A stretch of DNA of 64,000 nucleotides from an uncultured Aquimarina sp. (GCA_947500505.1 CANMSL010000002.1:1-64000), one strand, 5' to 3'; shown: positions 8,044 through 16,900, counted from the stretch's first letter. Numbers and translations are program-made. The notes: generated from the letters alone by a model not told the origin.

Positions 8044-10482
8044 ATGAAAACTTTTAAACGAATGAGTGTATTTCTTTTCTTGATTTACACTACTGTACTT
8101 CAATCACAAGAACTAATAGTTCAAAAAAATCAAGATTTTTTTAGTATAGAATCATCAGAAGAAAAATTTAGTTTACTTCAAAATAAAACCAATATCTATC
8201 AAAAGGAACAGCATATTGCTTTGGATCATATTGTTTATTATGCTGATCAAGTTTCCACAAATTTGAAAATCACTGAGAATTACGATTTTTTTCAAGGATT
8301 GCAAAGTCCGTTTGATCCGAATCTTTGGGTTTATCTGGAAAGGGAACAAATAGGAGGTGCCTTTAAACTAAATAAAGTCAACACTTCGAATAATAATAAA
8401 AATGTTCTTATAAACAAAAAGAATGCTACGAGAAAAGAAATGGCATTTAAACCAATTGCTTGGACCCAAAGTCCGAACAAAATATACGTTGAAGGAATTT
8501 TTCTCGATACTGCTGACGAGCATGAAGGGATTTGGATTTTAGATATTGAATCAAACACTTTGGAGAAGCTAAATATTCCTTTTAGGTATATGAGAACACC
8601 ATTACATTCTCCGAAAAGAGATCGTTTTTACTTTTTAAGTTCACTTGATAAGCATATGGATCTTTTACACGGTAATACCGATATTATTTTAGCATATAAT
8701 ATTAAAACAAAGAAAACGACAACCATAGCCCAAGCAAAAGGAGAATACTTCCAAATCATTGGTTGGAAAAACCACCTTAACACTAATAGAAAATCTCAAA
8801 GTCTAAAATTTTCTAATTTAAATTATTATCTACCTTGGGATGCTGGTGTTGATCTGTGTGTATCCAGACACGGTGTTCCCGGACCAGTAGGTTCTCATAC
8901 TAATGTTGGGCGATGTAATAGATTCGGTCCCGGTGGTCATCACGGTTATGCTGCTGTAGATTTTGCTACTTCGTTATCCAGTGATCAAAATGTAAGAGCC
9001 TCAGCCGGTGGCGTAGTGTCTTTTTCAGGGATAAGTGGGAGTTTAACAAGTGGATATGGGCGTTTAGTAATCATTAGGCATAGTGACGGAACAAGAACGT
9101 ATTATGCTCATAATAAAGCTAATCTAGTGAGTCAAGGACAAAGTGTTAGCCGAGGACAAATAATAGCAAAAGAAGGAACTACAGGAGGATCAACAGGAGA
9201 TCATATTCATTTTGAATGGAGAGCAGCAGGAGGTAATGCATCTACAAAAGGACGCTTTACAGGAATTGGAGAACCTAGACAAGATTACCGTTACAGGTCT
9301 AACAATTCGACAGGAACACCACCTCCGTCTACCGACACTACTCCTCCAACAACAAGTATTACTGCATCCGGAGGCAACACACAATCTGGAGATTTTACTG
9401 CCAATTTTAACGATAAAGATAATGTAGGAGTAACCCGTAGGTTTTATCAAGCTTTAGAAAAATATGGAGATAATTGGTACGCGAATCGAGGTAATGGATT
9501 TTTTAATGACAATTTTAATGTATTGTATTCAGGATATACCACCGGTGCAGGAAACTGGACAATTAATAATAAACATCTTCGACAGTCTAATACATCATCG
9601 GATAATACAAAACTGAGCACGTTTTTATCGCAAAACTCCAGGTTGCCTTATTTATATGAATTTGCAGCCAAGGTTGGGTCTACTTCTGGTCCCCGTAAAT
9701 TTGGGATCCACATAATGGCTAGTGACAGTAATCAATCACAGCGTGGTAACTCGTATTTAATATGGTTTAGTGGAGAAGATAATAAAGTACGTATTTACGA
9801 AACTGTAAACAATGTACTAAACTTTAGAGCTATTGGCGACGCATCTCAAGATAACAAATGGGCTAATTATAAGATTACATACAGTCCCGGATATGGTGTC
9901 CTGGAAGTATTTAAAAATAATAAGTCTGTATTGAAATGGACAGATGCATCACCAATAAAAAATGGAAGCTCTATCTCTCTTAGAACCAATAAAACAATCG
10001 TAGAGTTCGATGATTTAAAGGTATATAAATTCAGAGCAGGGAGTAGTCAAACCATTACAGCAGGATCAGCAGTAACCAAAGATATACGAAGAAGAAACGG
10101 TAAAGTAAAAAGTTTAGTCCGTGATGCCACAGGAAATTGGTCTGCACCCGGAAATCTGGATGTAACAATAAGTACTCTTACAAGGCAAAATCAATACCTG
10201 GCGGACATTACAGAATCAGGCAGCAGAATGATTGCCTATCCTAACCCTACAGATGGTAATTTATTAAATATCGAATATGAATCAAGATCAAAAAGCACAG
10301 CTTACATTTCTATTCACGATGTCTTAGGTAGAAAGCTTTATGCATTACAAGATGATTATAAAGACTCGAATAAAAGGAATGTGAATTTAAGTCAGTATGT
10401 TTCTAAACTTCAGAATGGTAATTATTTCATTAAAGTAACTATCAATAAAGTGTCAAAAACAATACAAATCACGAAGATCTAA
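8044..10482 (+). CDS. M23-family peptidoglycan endopeptidase with shared module and T9SS sorting domain
   Basis: This 812-aa secreted protein has a signal peptide (1-22) and an N-terminal region that reads like beta-propeller blades (about 110-260; for example GIWILDIESNTLEKL). An M23 (lysostaphin-like) domain follows at about 272-415. Metal and catalytic residues are visible: H300 and D306 in HHGYAAVD, the YYAH histidine, and HIH at 387-389. Residues 431-710 are the 280-aa module also found in the products at 11460 and 13505. The last about 80 residues form a T9SS type A sorting domain (YPNPTDG; ending NYFIKVTINK). It should be exported to the surface or medium and cleave peptide cross-bridges. 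It is first in a run of cell-wall-targeted genes. Confidence 0.9.
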   Translation: MKTFKRMSVFLFLIYTTVLQSQELIVQKNQDFFSIESSEEKFSLLQNKTNIYQKEQHIALDHIVYYADQVSTNLKITENYDFFQGLQSPFDPNLWVYLEREQIGGAFKLNKVNTSNNNKNVLINKKNATRKEMAFKPIAWTQSPNKIYVEGIFLDTADEHEGIWILDIESNTLEKLNIPFRYMRTPLHSPKRDRFYFLSSLDKHMDLLHGNTDIILAYNIKTKKTTTIAQAKGEYFQIIGWKNHLNTNRKSQSLKFSNLNYYLPWDAGVDLCVSRHGVPGPVGSHTNVGRCNRFGPGGHHGYAAVDFATSLSSDQNVRASAGGVVSFSGISGSLTSGYGRLVIIRHSDGTRTYYAHNKANLVSQGQSVSRGQIIAKEGTTGGSTGDHIHFEWRAAGGNASTKGRFTGIGEPRQDYRYRSNNSTGTPPPSTDTTPPTTSITASGGNTQSGDFTANFNDKDNVGVTRRFYQALEKYGDNWYANRGNGFFNDNFNVLYSGYTTGAGNWTINNKHLRQSNTSSDNTKLSTFLSQNSRLPYLYEFAAKVGSTSGPRKFGIHIMASDSNQSQRGNSYLIWFSGEDNKVRIYETVNNVLNFRAIGDASQDNKWANYKITYSPGYGVLEVFKNNKSVLKWTDASPIKNGSSISLRTNKTIVEFDDLKVYKFRAGSSQTITAGSAVTKDIRRRNGKVKSLVRDATGNWSAPGNLDVTISTLTRQNQYLADITESGSRMIAYPNPTDGNLLNIEYESRSKSTAYISIHDVLGRKLYALQDDYKDSNKRNVNLSQYVSKLQNGNYFIKVTINKVSKTIQITKI
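9334..10173 (+). repeat. Shared 840-nt module, copy 1
   Basis: This encodes residues 431-710 of the M23 protein, from DTTPPTTSIT to GNLDVTIS. It aligns without any gap to copies 2 (12144-12983) and 3 (14219-15058). In a 120-nt sample (9421-9540 against 12231-12350) it differs from copy 2 at only 3 bases. Confidence 0.95.
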
Positions 10483-10573
10483 TAACCATACCTATAAAAA
10501 CTCATAAAATCCATCCGGTACCTTTAACGATTTATCGGATGTATATAAAATTAATTAACTCAAACTAAACTCT

Positions 10574-11455
10574 ATGAAAACCATTAAATTATTAATGTGC
10601 ATTATTTTATGCACTACGATCGGTTCCCACCTACAATCGCAATCTAAATTAACTAATATTACTCCTGTAACTGGTAAAGGGGAATTTAGTACTCCGGTGT
10701 GGTCACCAGACGGAAACAAATTACTATTCACAGATCATAACTATGATGCTCTTTATATAGTAGATTTAAACACCTCCAATAACAAAATCGAAAAAATAAA
10801 AACTGCACAAGGCATAGGTTATTTAGCCGACTGGAGTGCTGATAGTAAGAGTATCATATTCAGAGAAAAACCTATGGCAGGTACTTTTTCTGATGTAAGG
10901 GTAAAAAGTATTGATTTGACTACAAAAAAAGAAAAAATCGTAAAAAACCTTCATCCGGACAACACCAAAATGATATCTAAAGCTAAATCCAGTGAAAATC
11001 TGATCGTTTATATTAATCAAGAAACTTTAAAACTGGAAGCTAAAGAAGGTATTAACGGGAAACCTTGGATAATTACCAAAGAAGAAGGAGAGTTCTATCA
11101 TCCAATTGTTTCGCCCGATCAAAAATCAGTTGTAGTGCATGCTGGTGCTAACATTTATATGTACTCTGTTTATGGGAAACAAAAAGTAAAAAATTTAGGT
11201 ATTGGCTTAGCTAGCAGTTGGTTGCCAGATAGTAGCGGAGTAGTCACTTTTGAGGATAAAAGCGATGATGGGCATCATGTGTCTGCTTCTGAACTCTTTT
11301 ATATATCGATAGAATCCTCTAAAAAAATCCAACTAACATCAACTAAAGATGCTATTGAAATGTGGGGGGATGTATCATCCGACGGAAAGAAAATAGCTTA
11401 CTCTGACGAAAAATCGGGAAAAATCTTTATTGCAGATCTTAACCTAAACAACTAA
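10574..11455 (+). CDS. Secreted TolB-like beta-propeller protein
   Basis: This 293-aa protein has a signal peptide (1-about 22). It is made of WD40-like/PD40 repeats typical of TolB-type propellers: STPVWSPDGNKLLFTD, ADWSADSKSIIFRE, HPIVSPDQKSVVVHA and GDVSSDGKKIAYSD. Such propellers bind proteins or peptides and are not themselves enzymes. It sits 91 nt behind the M23 gene and 4 nt before the amidase gene, so it is almost certainly cotranscribed and cotranslated with the amidase. It may act as a binding or adaptor subunit for the wall hydrolases (inference). It lacks both a lipobox and a T9SS sorting domain. Confidence 0.85.
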   Translation: MKTIKLLMCIILCTTIGSHLQSQSKLTNITPVTGKGEFSTPVWSPDGNKLLFTDHNYDALYIVDLNTSNNKIEKIKTAQGIGYLADWSADSKSIIFREKPMAGTFSDVRVKSIDLTTKKEKIVKNLHPDNTKMISKAKSSENLIVYINQETLKLEAKEGINGKPWIITKEEGEFYHPIVSPDQKSVVVHAGANIYMYSVYGKQKVKNLGIGLASSWLPDSSGVVTFEDKSDDGHHVSASELFYISIESSKKIQLTSTKDAIEMWGDVSSDGKKIAYSDEKSGKIFIADLNLNN

Positions 11456-11459
11456 ATCG

Positions 11460-13292
11460 ATGAAAACTATATATTCAAAAAATAAAATTCAAATTACCCT
11501 TTTCTTAATTCTTACTACCGTATTTTCTTTTCAGAGTATAGGTCAAGTAGTTGTAATTGATCCGGGACATGGATATGGATCTAATGGCGTATCAAATCCT
11601 GATGGAAGAACTGATACAGAAATCGCTACCGCACTCGCCGTAGGATTAAAACTCAGAACCAAAATACAGAATAGTTGTGGTAATTGGACAGTAAGAATGA
11701 CACGTACTACTAGAAATGGATGGATTTCTGTTACGCAAAGAAGAGTTTTGTCTAACAGTTGGAGAGGAGATCGTTTTCTCAGCATTCATTGTAATGGTGG
11801 TGGAGGTACTGGAACAGAAACTTTCTGGTCCAGGGCCAGTACGTCACCTAATGCAAACAATAGTCGGTTCTCAAGAGAAGTTCAGGACAGGATGGTTGCC
11901 GGAGGACAATGGCGAGACAGAAGGTCTTCGGAAGATCGCCCGTATCTAGGATACACATTAGGAGTACTGAATGGTAATAGTGCGATAGGTGTTCTTAATG
12001 AAATTGGCTTTGTAGATTCTTCAGATAGAAACAAACTACTCAATAATACATGGAGAGATCGATTTGCTGAGGCTTACCTAACTGCCCTTAAAAATAGCCT
12101 GGGGGACTGCTCTGGTGGAGGTGGCGGAGGTGGAAATCCTTTGGATACTACAGCTCCTACCACTTCAATTAGCGCTGCTGGAGGTACTACTACATCCGGA
12201 GATTTTACTGCTAATTTTAATGATAACGATAATGTAGGAGTAACCCGTAGGTTTTATCAAGCTTTAGAAAAATATGGAGACAACTGGTACGCGAATCGAG
12301 GTAATGGATTTTTTAATGATAATTTTAATGTATTGTATTCAGGATATACCACTGGTGCAGGAAACTGGACCATTAACAATAAACGCCTTAGACAATCCAA
12401 TACTTCTTCGGATAATACAGCATTAAATACCTTTTTATCACAAAACTCGGGTTTACCTTATTTGTATGAGTTTGCTGCCAAGGTAGAATCATCTTCAGGA
12501 CCTCGTAAATTTGGAATCCATATTATGGCTAGTGATAGTAATCAATCACAACGAGGTAATTCATATTTAATATGGTTTAGTGGTGAAGATAACAAAGTTA
12601 GAATCTATGAAACTGTGAACAATGTACTCAACTTTAGAGCTATTGGTGACGTATCTCAAGATAACAAATGGGCTAATTTCAAGATTACCTACAGTCCCGG
12701 TTTTGGTGTGCTGGAGGTATTTAAGAATAATAAAACTGTATTGAAATGGACAGATGCATCACCAATAAAAAATGGGAGTTCTATTTCTCTTAGAACCAAT
12801 AAAACAATCGTAGAGTTCGATGATTTAAAGGTTTATAAATTCAGAGCAGGGAGTAGTCAAACCATAACAGCGGGAACAGCAGTTACCAAGGATATAAGAC
12901 GCCAAAATGGTAAGGTAAAAAGTTTAGTACGCGATGCAGCAGGAAACTGGTCTACTCCAGGCAACCTGGACGTTACTATTAGTAGCCTTAATAGACAAAA
13001 TCCTGATATAATCGACGATACATCGTTAGGAGAAAAAATGATTGTATATCCTAATCCCGTAAGAGGAGTTGAACTTTGGTTAACCTATAATGTTATTGAT
13101 TCCAGACAAACTAAAATATCTCTGATTGATTATGCTGGTAAGATACTAAAAGTAAAATATGATATTCCTGGCAAAAATTTTACTAAAACCACGGATATAA
13201 GCGACTTGATGCAAGGTTTACCATCAGGGAATTACTTCATTAAAATTCAAAATGGAGGTCAAATCCAAACTTCAAAAATTATAAAAGAATAA
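11460..13292 (+). CDS. N-acetylmuramoyl-L-alanine amidase (Amidase_3) with shared module and T9SS sorting domain
   Basis: This 610-aa secreted protein has a signal peptide (1-about 29) and an Amidase_3 zinc domain (about 30-215). The expected ligands and catalytic Glu are present: H37 (DPGHG), E54 (TEIATALA), H110 (LSIHCN) and E181 (NEIGF). It should cut the bond between MurNAc and the stem peptide. A Gly-rich linker (GGGGGGG, 219-225) leads into the shared module (229-508). A T9SS type A sorting domain (YPNPVRG; ending NYFIKIQNGG) completes the protein. Translation starts 4 nt after the propeller gene. With the M23 protein it would give complementary peptidoglycan cleavage outside the cell. 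Confidence 0.93.
   Translation: MKTIYSKNKIQITLFLILTTVFSFQSIGQVVVIDPGHGYGSNGVSNPDGRTDTEIATALAVGLKLRTKIQNSCGNWTVRMTRTTRNGWISVTQRRVLSNSWRGDRFLSIHCNGGGGTGTETFWSRASTSPNANNSRFSREVQDRMVAGGQWRDRRSSEDRPYLGYTLGVLNGNSAIGVLNEIGFVDSSDRNKLLNNTWRDRFAEAYLTALKNSLGDCSGGGGGGGNPLDTTAPTTSISAAGGTTTSGDFTANFNDNDNVGVTRRFYQALEKYGDNWYANRGNGFFNDNFNVLYSGYTTGAGNWTINNKRLRQSNTSSDNTALNTFLSQNSGLPYLYEFAAKVESSSGPRKFGIHIMASDSNQSQRGNSYLIWFSGEDNKVRIYETVNNVLNFRAIGDVSQDNKWANFKITYSPGFGVLEVFKNNKTVLKWTDASPIKNGSSISLRTNKTIVEFDDLKVYKFRAGSSQTITAGTAVTKDIRRQNGKVKSLVRDAAGNWSTPGNLDVTISSLNRQNPDIIDDTSLGEKMIVYPNPVRGVELWLTYNVIDSRQTKISLIDYAGKILKVKYDIPGKNFTKTTDISDLMQGLPSGNYFIKIQNGGQIQTSKIIKE
12144..12983 (+). repeat. Shared 840-nt module, copy 2
   Basis: This encodes residues 229-508 of the amidase. 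It is gap-free against copies 1 and 3 and nearly identical to copy 1 at the DNA level in sampled stretches, including silent sites. That suggests recent duplication or gene conversion between the two genes. Confidence 0.95.
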
Positions 13293-13321
13293 GTAATAAT
13301 TCTTTTCAAGTAACCCACTAA

Positions 13322-13346
13322 CCAGTACTTTGAAAATAAGTACTGG
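13322..13346 (+). terminator. Probable terminator after amidase gene
   Basis: A 9-bp stem (ccagtactt, 13322-13330; complement 13338-13346) with a 7-nt loop lies 30 nt behind the amidase stop. The following bases are T-rich but interrupted, so termination may be partial. Confidence 0.5.
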
Positions 13347-13504
13347 AAGGTTTGCTATTTCATTTTTTAAAAATGATAAGATCAACAATCAAAAAAATTA
13401 GGGTAATCAAACCACTACATAATAACTGATGACAACCAAAATTTCAGGGATAATGATCAGACAATAAGTCACCTATACTAAAACACTCTTAAAACATAAA
13501 TGGT

Positions 13505-15064
13505 ATGAAACGAATCTATATAATTTTAATAACAGGGCTATTATTTTCCTGTGCAACTGATAATGAAATTGAAGAACTAAACGAAAGTACAGCATCTTCG
13601 AGCAAAGAAATTTCAAGAGCTTCTTGCAAAATAGCATCATATACTGTATTTCATAGTTTTTCAAATCAATGGAGCCGTACGGTACAATTGCCTGCAACAG
13701 GCAAATTCGTACAAGAAAGTCACTATGTGACCACAAAAGATAAATTTCCGGGAGGTAGATTATTTGCAAATACGGTGACCGAAAATATCAATCAACATTT
13801 ACAGCAATCATTCAATCTGTATAGACAATATGATGCAAATAAGACTTTTGGTCAGCTATATTCAGCATCATTTCAGAAACAATGGACCCCGGCAGAATCT
13901 GGATCCATAGGTCAGGGGTCTGTAGGAAATGTTCAAACAAGAGAACTAACCCCGGAAAAAGAGATGTGGTTTATGACAATGATGTGGGCGCCTGGCACGC
14001 GACCAGCAAGAGGAACCAAATTTTTATTAAGCGCTAATGGAAGAAAAGTAGTTGTAATAGCCGGATATGAAACAGGCCCAAGATCTCAAACTTTCTTAGG
14101 AGGTTTAACCACAGAAACACACGCTTGGTTAGGAACAAATAATAATTCTCAAATAACGGTATCTTACCTAAAAGATCAATCTACACCAATTGGTCCTATC
14201 GTATGTGGTGCTGCTTCAGACAAGACTGCTCCGACAACAAGCATTAGTGCATCCGGAGGAAATACACAATCAGGAGATTTTACTGCTAATTTTAACGATA
14301 ACGATAATGTTGGGGTAACCCGTAAGTTTTATCAGGCACTAGAAAAATACGGAGATAATTGGTTTGCAAATCGAGGTAATGGATTCTTTAATGATAATTA
14401 CAATGTGTTATATTCCGGATATACGACCGGAGATGGAAACTGGTCCATTAATAACAAACACCTTAGGCAGTCCGATACTTCCTCGGACAATACAAAACTG
14501 AGTACGTTCTTATCGCAAAACTCTGGATTACCTTATTTATATGAATTTGCGGCTAAGGTGGTGTCTACTTCCGGTCCTCGTAAATTTGGGATTCATATAA
14601 TGGCTAGTGATAGCAATCAAGAACAGCGTGGTAATTCGTACCTGGTTTGGTTTAGTGGTGAAGACAACAAAGTAAGAATCTATGAAACTATAAATGATGA
14701 CCTAAATTTTAGAGCTATTGGTGATGTCCCTCTTGATGACAACTGGGCTAATTATAAAATCACTTATAGTCCTGGATATGGAGTATTGGAGGTTTTTGAA
14801 AATAATACGTCTGTCTTAAAATGGACCGATGCTTCACCTATTAAAAATGGAAGCTCTATTTCTCTTAGGACCAATAAAACCGTAGTAGAATTTGATGATC
14901 TAAAAGTCTATAAGTTTAGAGCAGGAAATAGCCAGACAATCACCGCCGGTACATTAGTTACCAAAGACATACGAAGAAGAAACGGAAAAGTAAAAAGCTT
15001 AGTTCGCGATGCCGCTGGAAACTGGTCATCTCCGGGAAACTTGGATGTAATTATTAATTTTTAA
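13505..15064 (+). CDS. Lipoprotein with unrecognised N-domain and shared module
   Basis: This 519-aa lipoprotein (lipobox LLFSC, Cys16) has an N-terminal domain of about 200 aa (35-235) that I do not recognise with confidence. Its stretch RGTKFLLSANGRKVVVIAG followed by ETHAWLG recalls the double-psi beta-barrel of RlpA/3D-type wall proteins (GTxVxVxxxxNGRSVVVRI...ALG). This is a weak, by-eye match. Residues 239-518 are the third copy of the shared module, ending almost at the stop codon. There is no T9SS sorting domain, so this copy is delivered as a lipoprotein while its two paralogues are T9SS cargo. It lies 212 nt behind the amidase gene and probably has its own promoter. Confidence 0.75.
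   Translation: MKRIYIILITGLLFSCATDNEIEELNESTASSSKEISRASCKIASYTVFHSFSNQWSRTVQLPATGKFVQESHYVTTKDKFPGGRLFANTVTENINQHLQQSFNLYRQYDANKTFGQLYSASFQKQWTPAESGSIGQGSVGNVQTRELTPEKEMWFMTMMWAPGTRPARGTKFLLSANGRKVVVIAGYETGPRSQTFLGGLTTETHAWLGTNNNSQITVSYLKDQSTPIGPIVCGAASDKTAPTTSISASGGNTQSGDFTANFNDNDNVGVTRKFYQALEKYGDNWFANRGNGFFNDNYNVLYSGYTTGDGNWSINNKHLRQSDTSSDNTKLSTFLSQNSGLPYLYEFAAKVVSTSGPRKFGIHIMASDSNQEQRGNSYLVWFSGEDNKVRIYETINDDLNFRAIGDVPLDDNWANYKITYSPGYGVLEVFENNTSVLKWTDASPIKNGSSISLRTNKTVVEFDDLKVYKFRAGNSQTITAGTLVTKDIRRRNGKVKSLVRDAAGNWSSPGNLDVIINF
14219..15058 (+). repeat. Shared 840-nt module, copy 3
   Basis: This encodes residues 239-518 of the lipoprotein. It has the same length as the other copies with no indel. 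Its DNA is clearly more diverged (many third-position changes) while the protein stays very similar, which points to purifying selection on an older copy. Confidence 0.95.
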
Positions 15065-15159
15065 TCATATCATTTTTTAAAAGAAAGGAGGGATAGACCA
15101 AACACACTAATTAAACCAACTAACTACTAACCAAAACACAAACTTGTAAATCTTATACA

Positions 15160-16623
15160 ATGAAAACAATTAAATTTTTACTTATTGGTTTAGTTCTTAT
15201 TGCTTCGTGTACAAAAGAAGAAATAAATGAAAAACCTATTAATAATTTAGATATCGAAGAATCACAAAAGATTTTATCTATTGAAGAAGTTAATGCTTAC
15301 ATAGAACAGCGATTAAAAGAAGATAATGACCTTATTTGGATGAACGTACCTTCTAATGTATTGTGGAGTGCCGTAGTTCACGGTGATGGGTATGTAAGTA
15401 TTGGGTTTGGAGAAGAAAATTTTTCAAAACAAAAATCTCCCAAATTTTACGAAACAAGACAAAGAATTCTTGATATTTTAAATTCTGAAGAAGTTTCAAT
15501 TAAAGCAAATCCAATAACTGATGAAGAAGAAGTGCTTCAATATTTAGAAGTTAAAGTTTTTAGCTTGAAGGCTATAATTGAGTTACAGCGTATGAAAGGC
15601 ATACGATATATAGAACCTAATTCTTATGTGTATTTTCTTAACGAAGATAATGAGGATCAAGAACAAAAAAACTTTGGTTGTGCAAGAAATGGAAGAACAG
15701 TGAACCCGAATGATTACCGCATAACGACTCCAAATAGTTGGATTCCTTGGACTTTTGATATTCACAATATTCCTGCAGCTTGGCAATATAGCACGGGCGC
15801 TGGAATTACAGTAGGTATTATTGATTCTGGAGTTTCAAGTAGTCAAAAATTTTTGGGAAGTGACTTTAATGATGGTTTCTCTAGCGGAAGAACTATAAAA
15901 AAGTTGGGGACATTTGATGAATCTGTTATTGATGATTGTGGACACGGTACTGCGATGTCTGCAGCAATAGCTGCTCCTAGAAATGATGATGCTATGCCGG
16001 TGGGAGTAGCTTATAACTGTAATTTAGTCTCCTATAGAGGAACTGGAGATGTGTTATTAGAAAGTAGAAAAGAAAGAAAAGCCGTAAGCAAAGCATTAAT
16101 GGAATTAGCAGACAATCCGGATGTGAAAATAATTTCTATGTCTATTGGTTGGGTGTGGACAGTTGGTAATATAAAAGATGCTGTAAAATATGCTTATTCT
16201 AAAGGTAAAATGATCGTTGCTGCAGGAGGAACATCAACTACGTTTACCAATTGGTATGCTGTAATTTTTCCTGCAAGTATGAGTGAAACCGTTGCTGTAA
16301 CAGGAATTAAAGAAAATGGAAAGCGTTGTAACATATGTCACGATGGTAGAAAAATTGATTTTACTGTTATGATGCAACGAGACGATGATTCTGATAGAAC
16401 AATGCCTGTTTTAGGTTACAGATCCGATATTAGAAATGTCGTCGGTGGTTCTTCGATTGCTACAGCCACTACTGCGGGAATTGCTGCGCTAGTCTGGGCA
16501 ACAGATCCTAATATGTCTAGACAACAGGTTTTAGATAAAATGCAGCGAGCAGGAGAATACTATCCGGACCGTAGTAATAAATACGGTTTTGGTAAAATTG
16601 ACGTTCTAAAGGCGGTTCAATGA
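15160..16623 (+). CDS. Subtilisin-family (S8) serine protease lipoprotein
   Basis: This 487-aa lipoprotein (lipobox LIASC, Cys17) has an inhibitor-like propeptide region (about 30-165) and an S8 catalytic domain (about 195-487). The triad is visible: D222 (GIIDSG), H262 (CGHGT) and S432 in GGSSIATA, where the usual form is GTSMAxP. The oxyanion-hole Asn of the AAGN motif is replaced: the protein reads AAGG, giving Gly357. It is therefore either a variant enzyme or of reduced activity. It lies 95 nt behind the module-bearing lipoprotein gene on the same strand. It could mature or degrade secreted proteins of the cassette; the substrate is unknown. Confidence 0.88.
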   Translation: MKTIKFLLIGLVLIASCTKEEINEKPINNLDIEESQKILSIEEVNAYIEQRLKEDNDLIWMNVPSNVLWSAVVHGDGYVSIGFGEENFSKQKSPKFYETRQRILDILNSEEVSIKANPITDEEEVLQYLEVKVFSLKAIIELQRMKGIRYIEPNSYVYFLNEDNEDQEQKNFGCARNGRTVNPNDYRITTPNSWIPWTFDIHNIPAAWQYSTGAGITVGIIDSGVSSSQKFLGSDFNDGFSSGRTIKKLGTFDESVIDDCGHGTAMSAAIAAPRNDDAMPVGVAYNCNLVSYRGTGDVLLESRKERKAVSKALMELADNPDVKIISMSIGWVWTVGNIKDAVKYAYSKGKMIVAAGGTSTTFTNWYAVIFPASMSETVAVTGIKENGKRCNICHDGRKIDFTVMMQRDDDSDRTMPVLGYRSDIRNVVGGSSIATATTAGIAALVWATDPNMSRQQVLDKMQRAGEYYPDRSNKYGFGKIDVLKAVQ

Positions 16624-16900
16624 GATTAGTTAGATTAATAATTACTGGTAAGATGTCCCGCATTTAATTTAAATAGTTCTAAAAAAACTCTATTTGATTG
16701 AAAAAAGATTTTCTTTCAAAAAGGCTCAAATAATTTTTTGATGTCCATCTTAGAACTAATTTTTGGCTATGGCAGTAATAATTATCTTGTCAAATAGTTA
16801 ATCGAATAAATAATTCTTTTTTCTAAGAATGCATAGGTATATAATTCTAGGAGAGGTTAATGTCTTTTTAGTTTCAAATTTGATTACTTTTTTTTAAATA

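Larger units (their letters stand above)
601..16623. mobile_element. Putative genomic island between tRNA 3'-end remnants
   Basis: This block is bounded on the left by a tRNA 3'-half remnant (601-640). A similar remnant (17014-17060) follows its last gene. The two align at 35 of 40 positions in the same orientation. The block holds only accessory-type genes: secreted proteases, peptidoglycan hydrolases, regulators, and three copies of one module. Right of the second remnant the core dcw region begins. Direct repeats of a tRNA 3' end are the usual scars of tyrosine-recombinase integration. No integrase, relaxase or transposase gene is visible inside, so this may be a decayed element or only accumulated accessory DNA. 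Confidence 0.35.

Noticed and set aside
10512..10541. catccg/cggatg hairpin after the M23 gene as terminator
   Set aside because: A 6-bp stem with an 18-nt loop and no T run is too weak, and the propeller gene behind it probably shares the transcript.
13473..13769. 98-codon minus-strand open frame at the start of the module lipoprotein gene
   Set aside because: It overlaps the plus-strand lipoprotein gene with a clear signal peptide; its own sequence is unlike a real protein.
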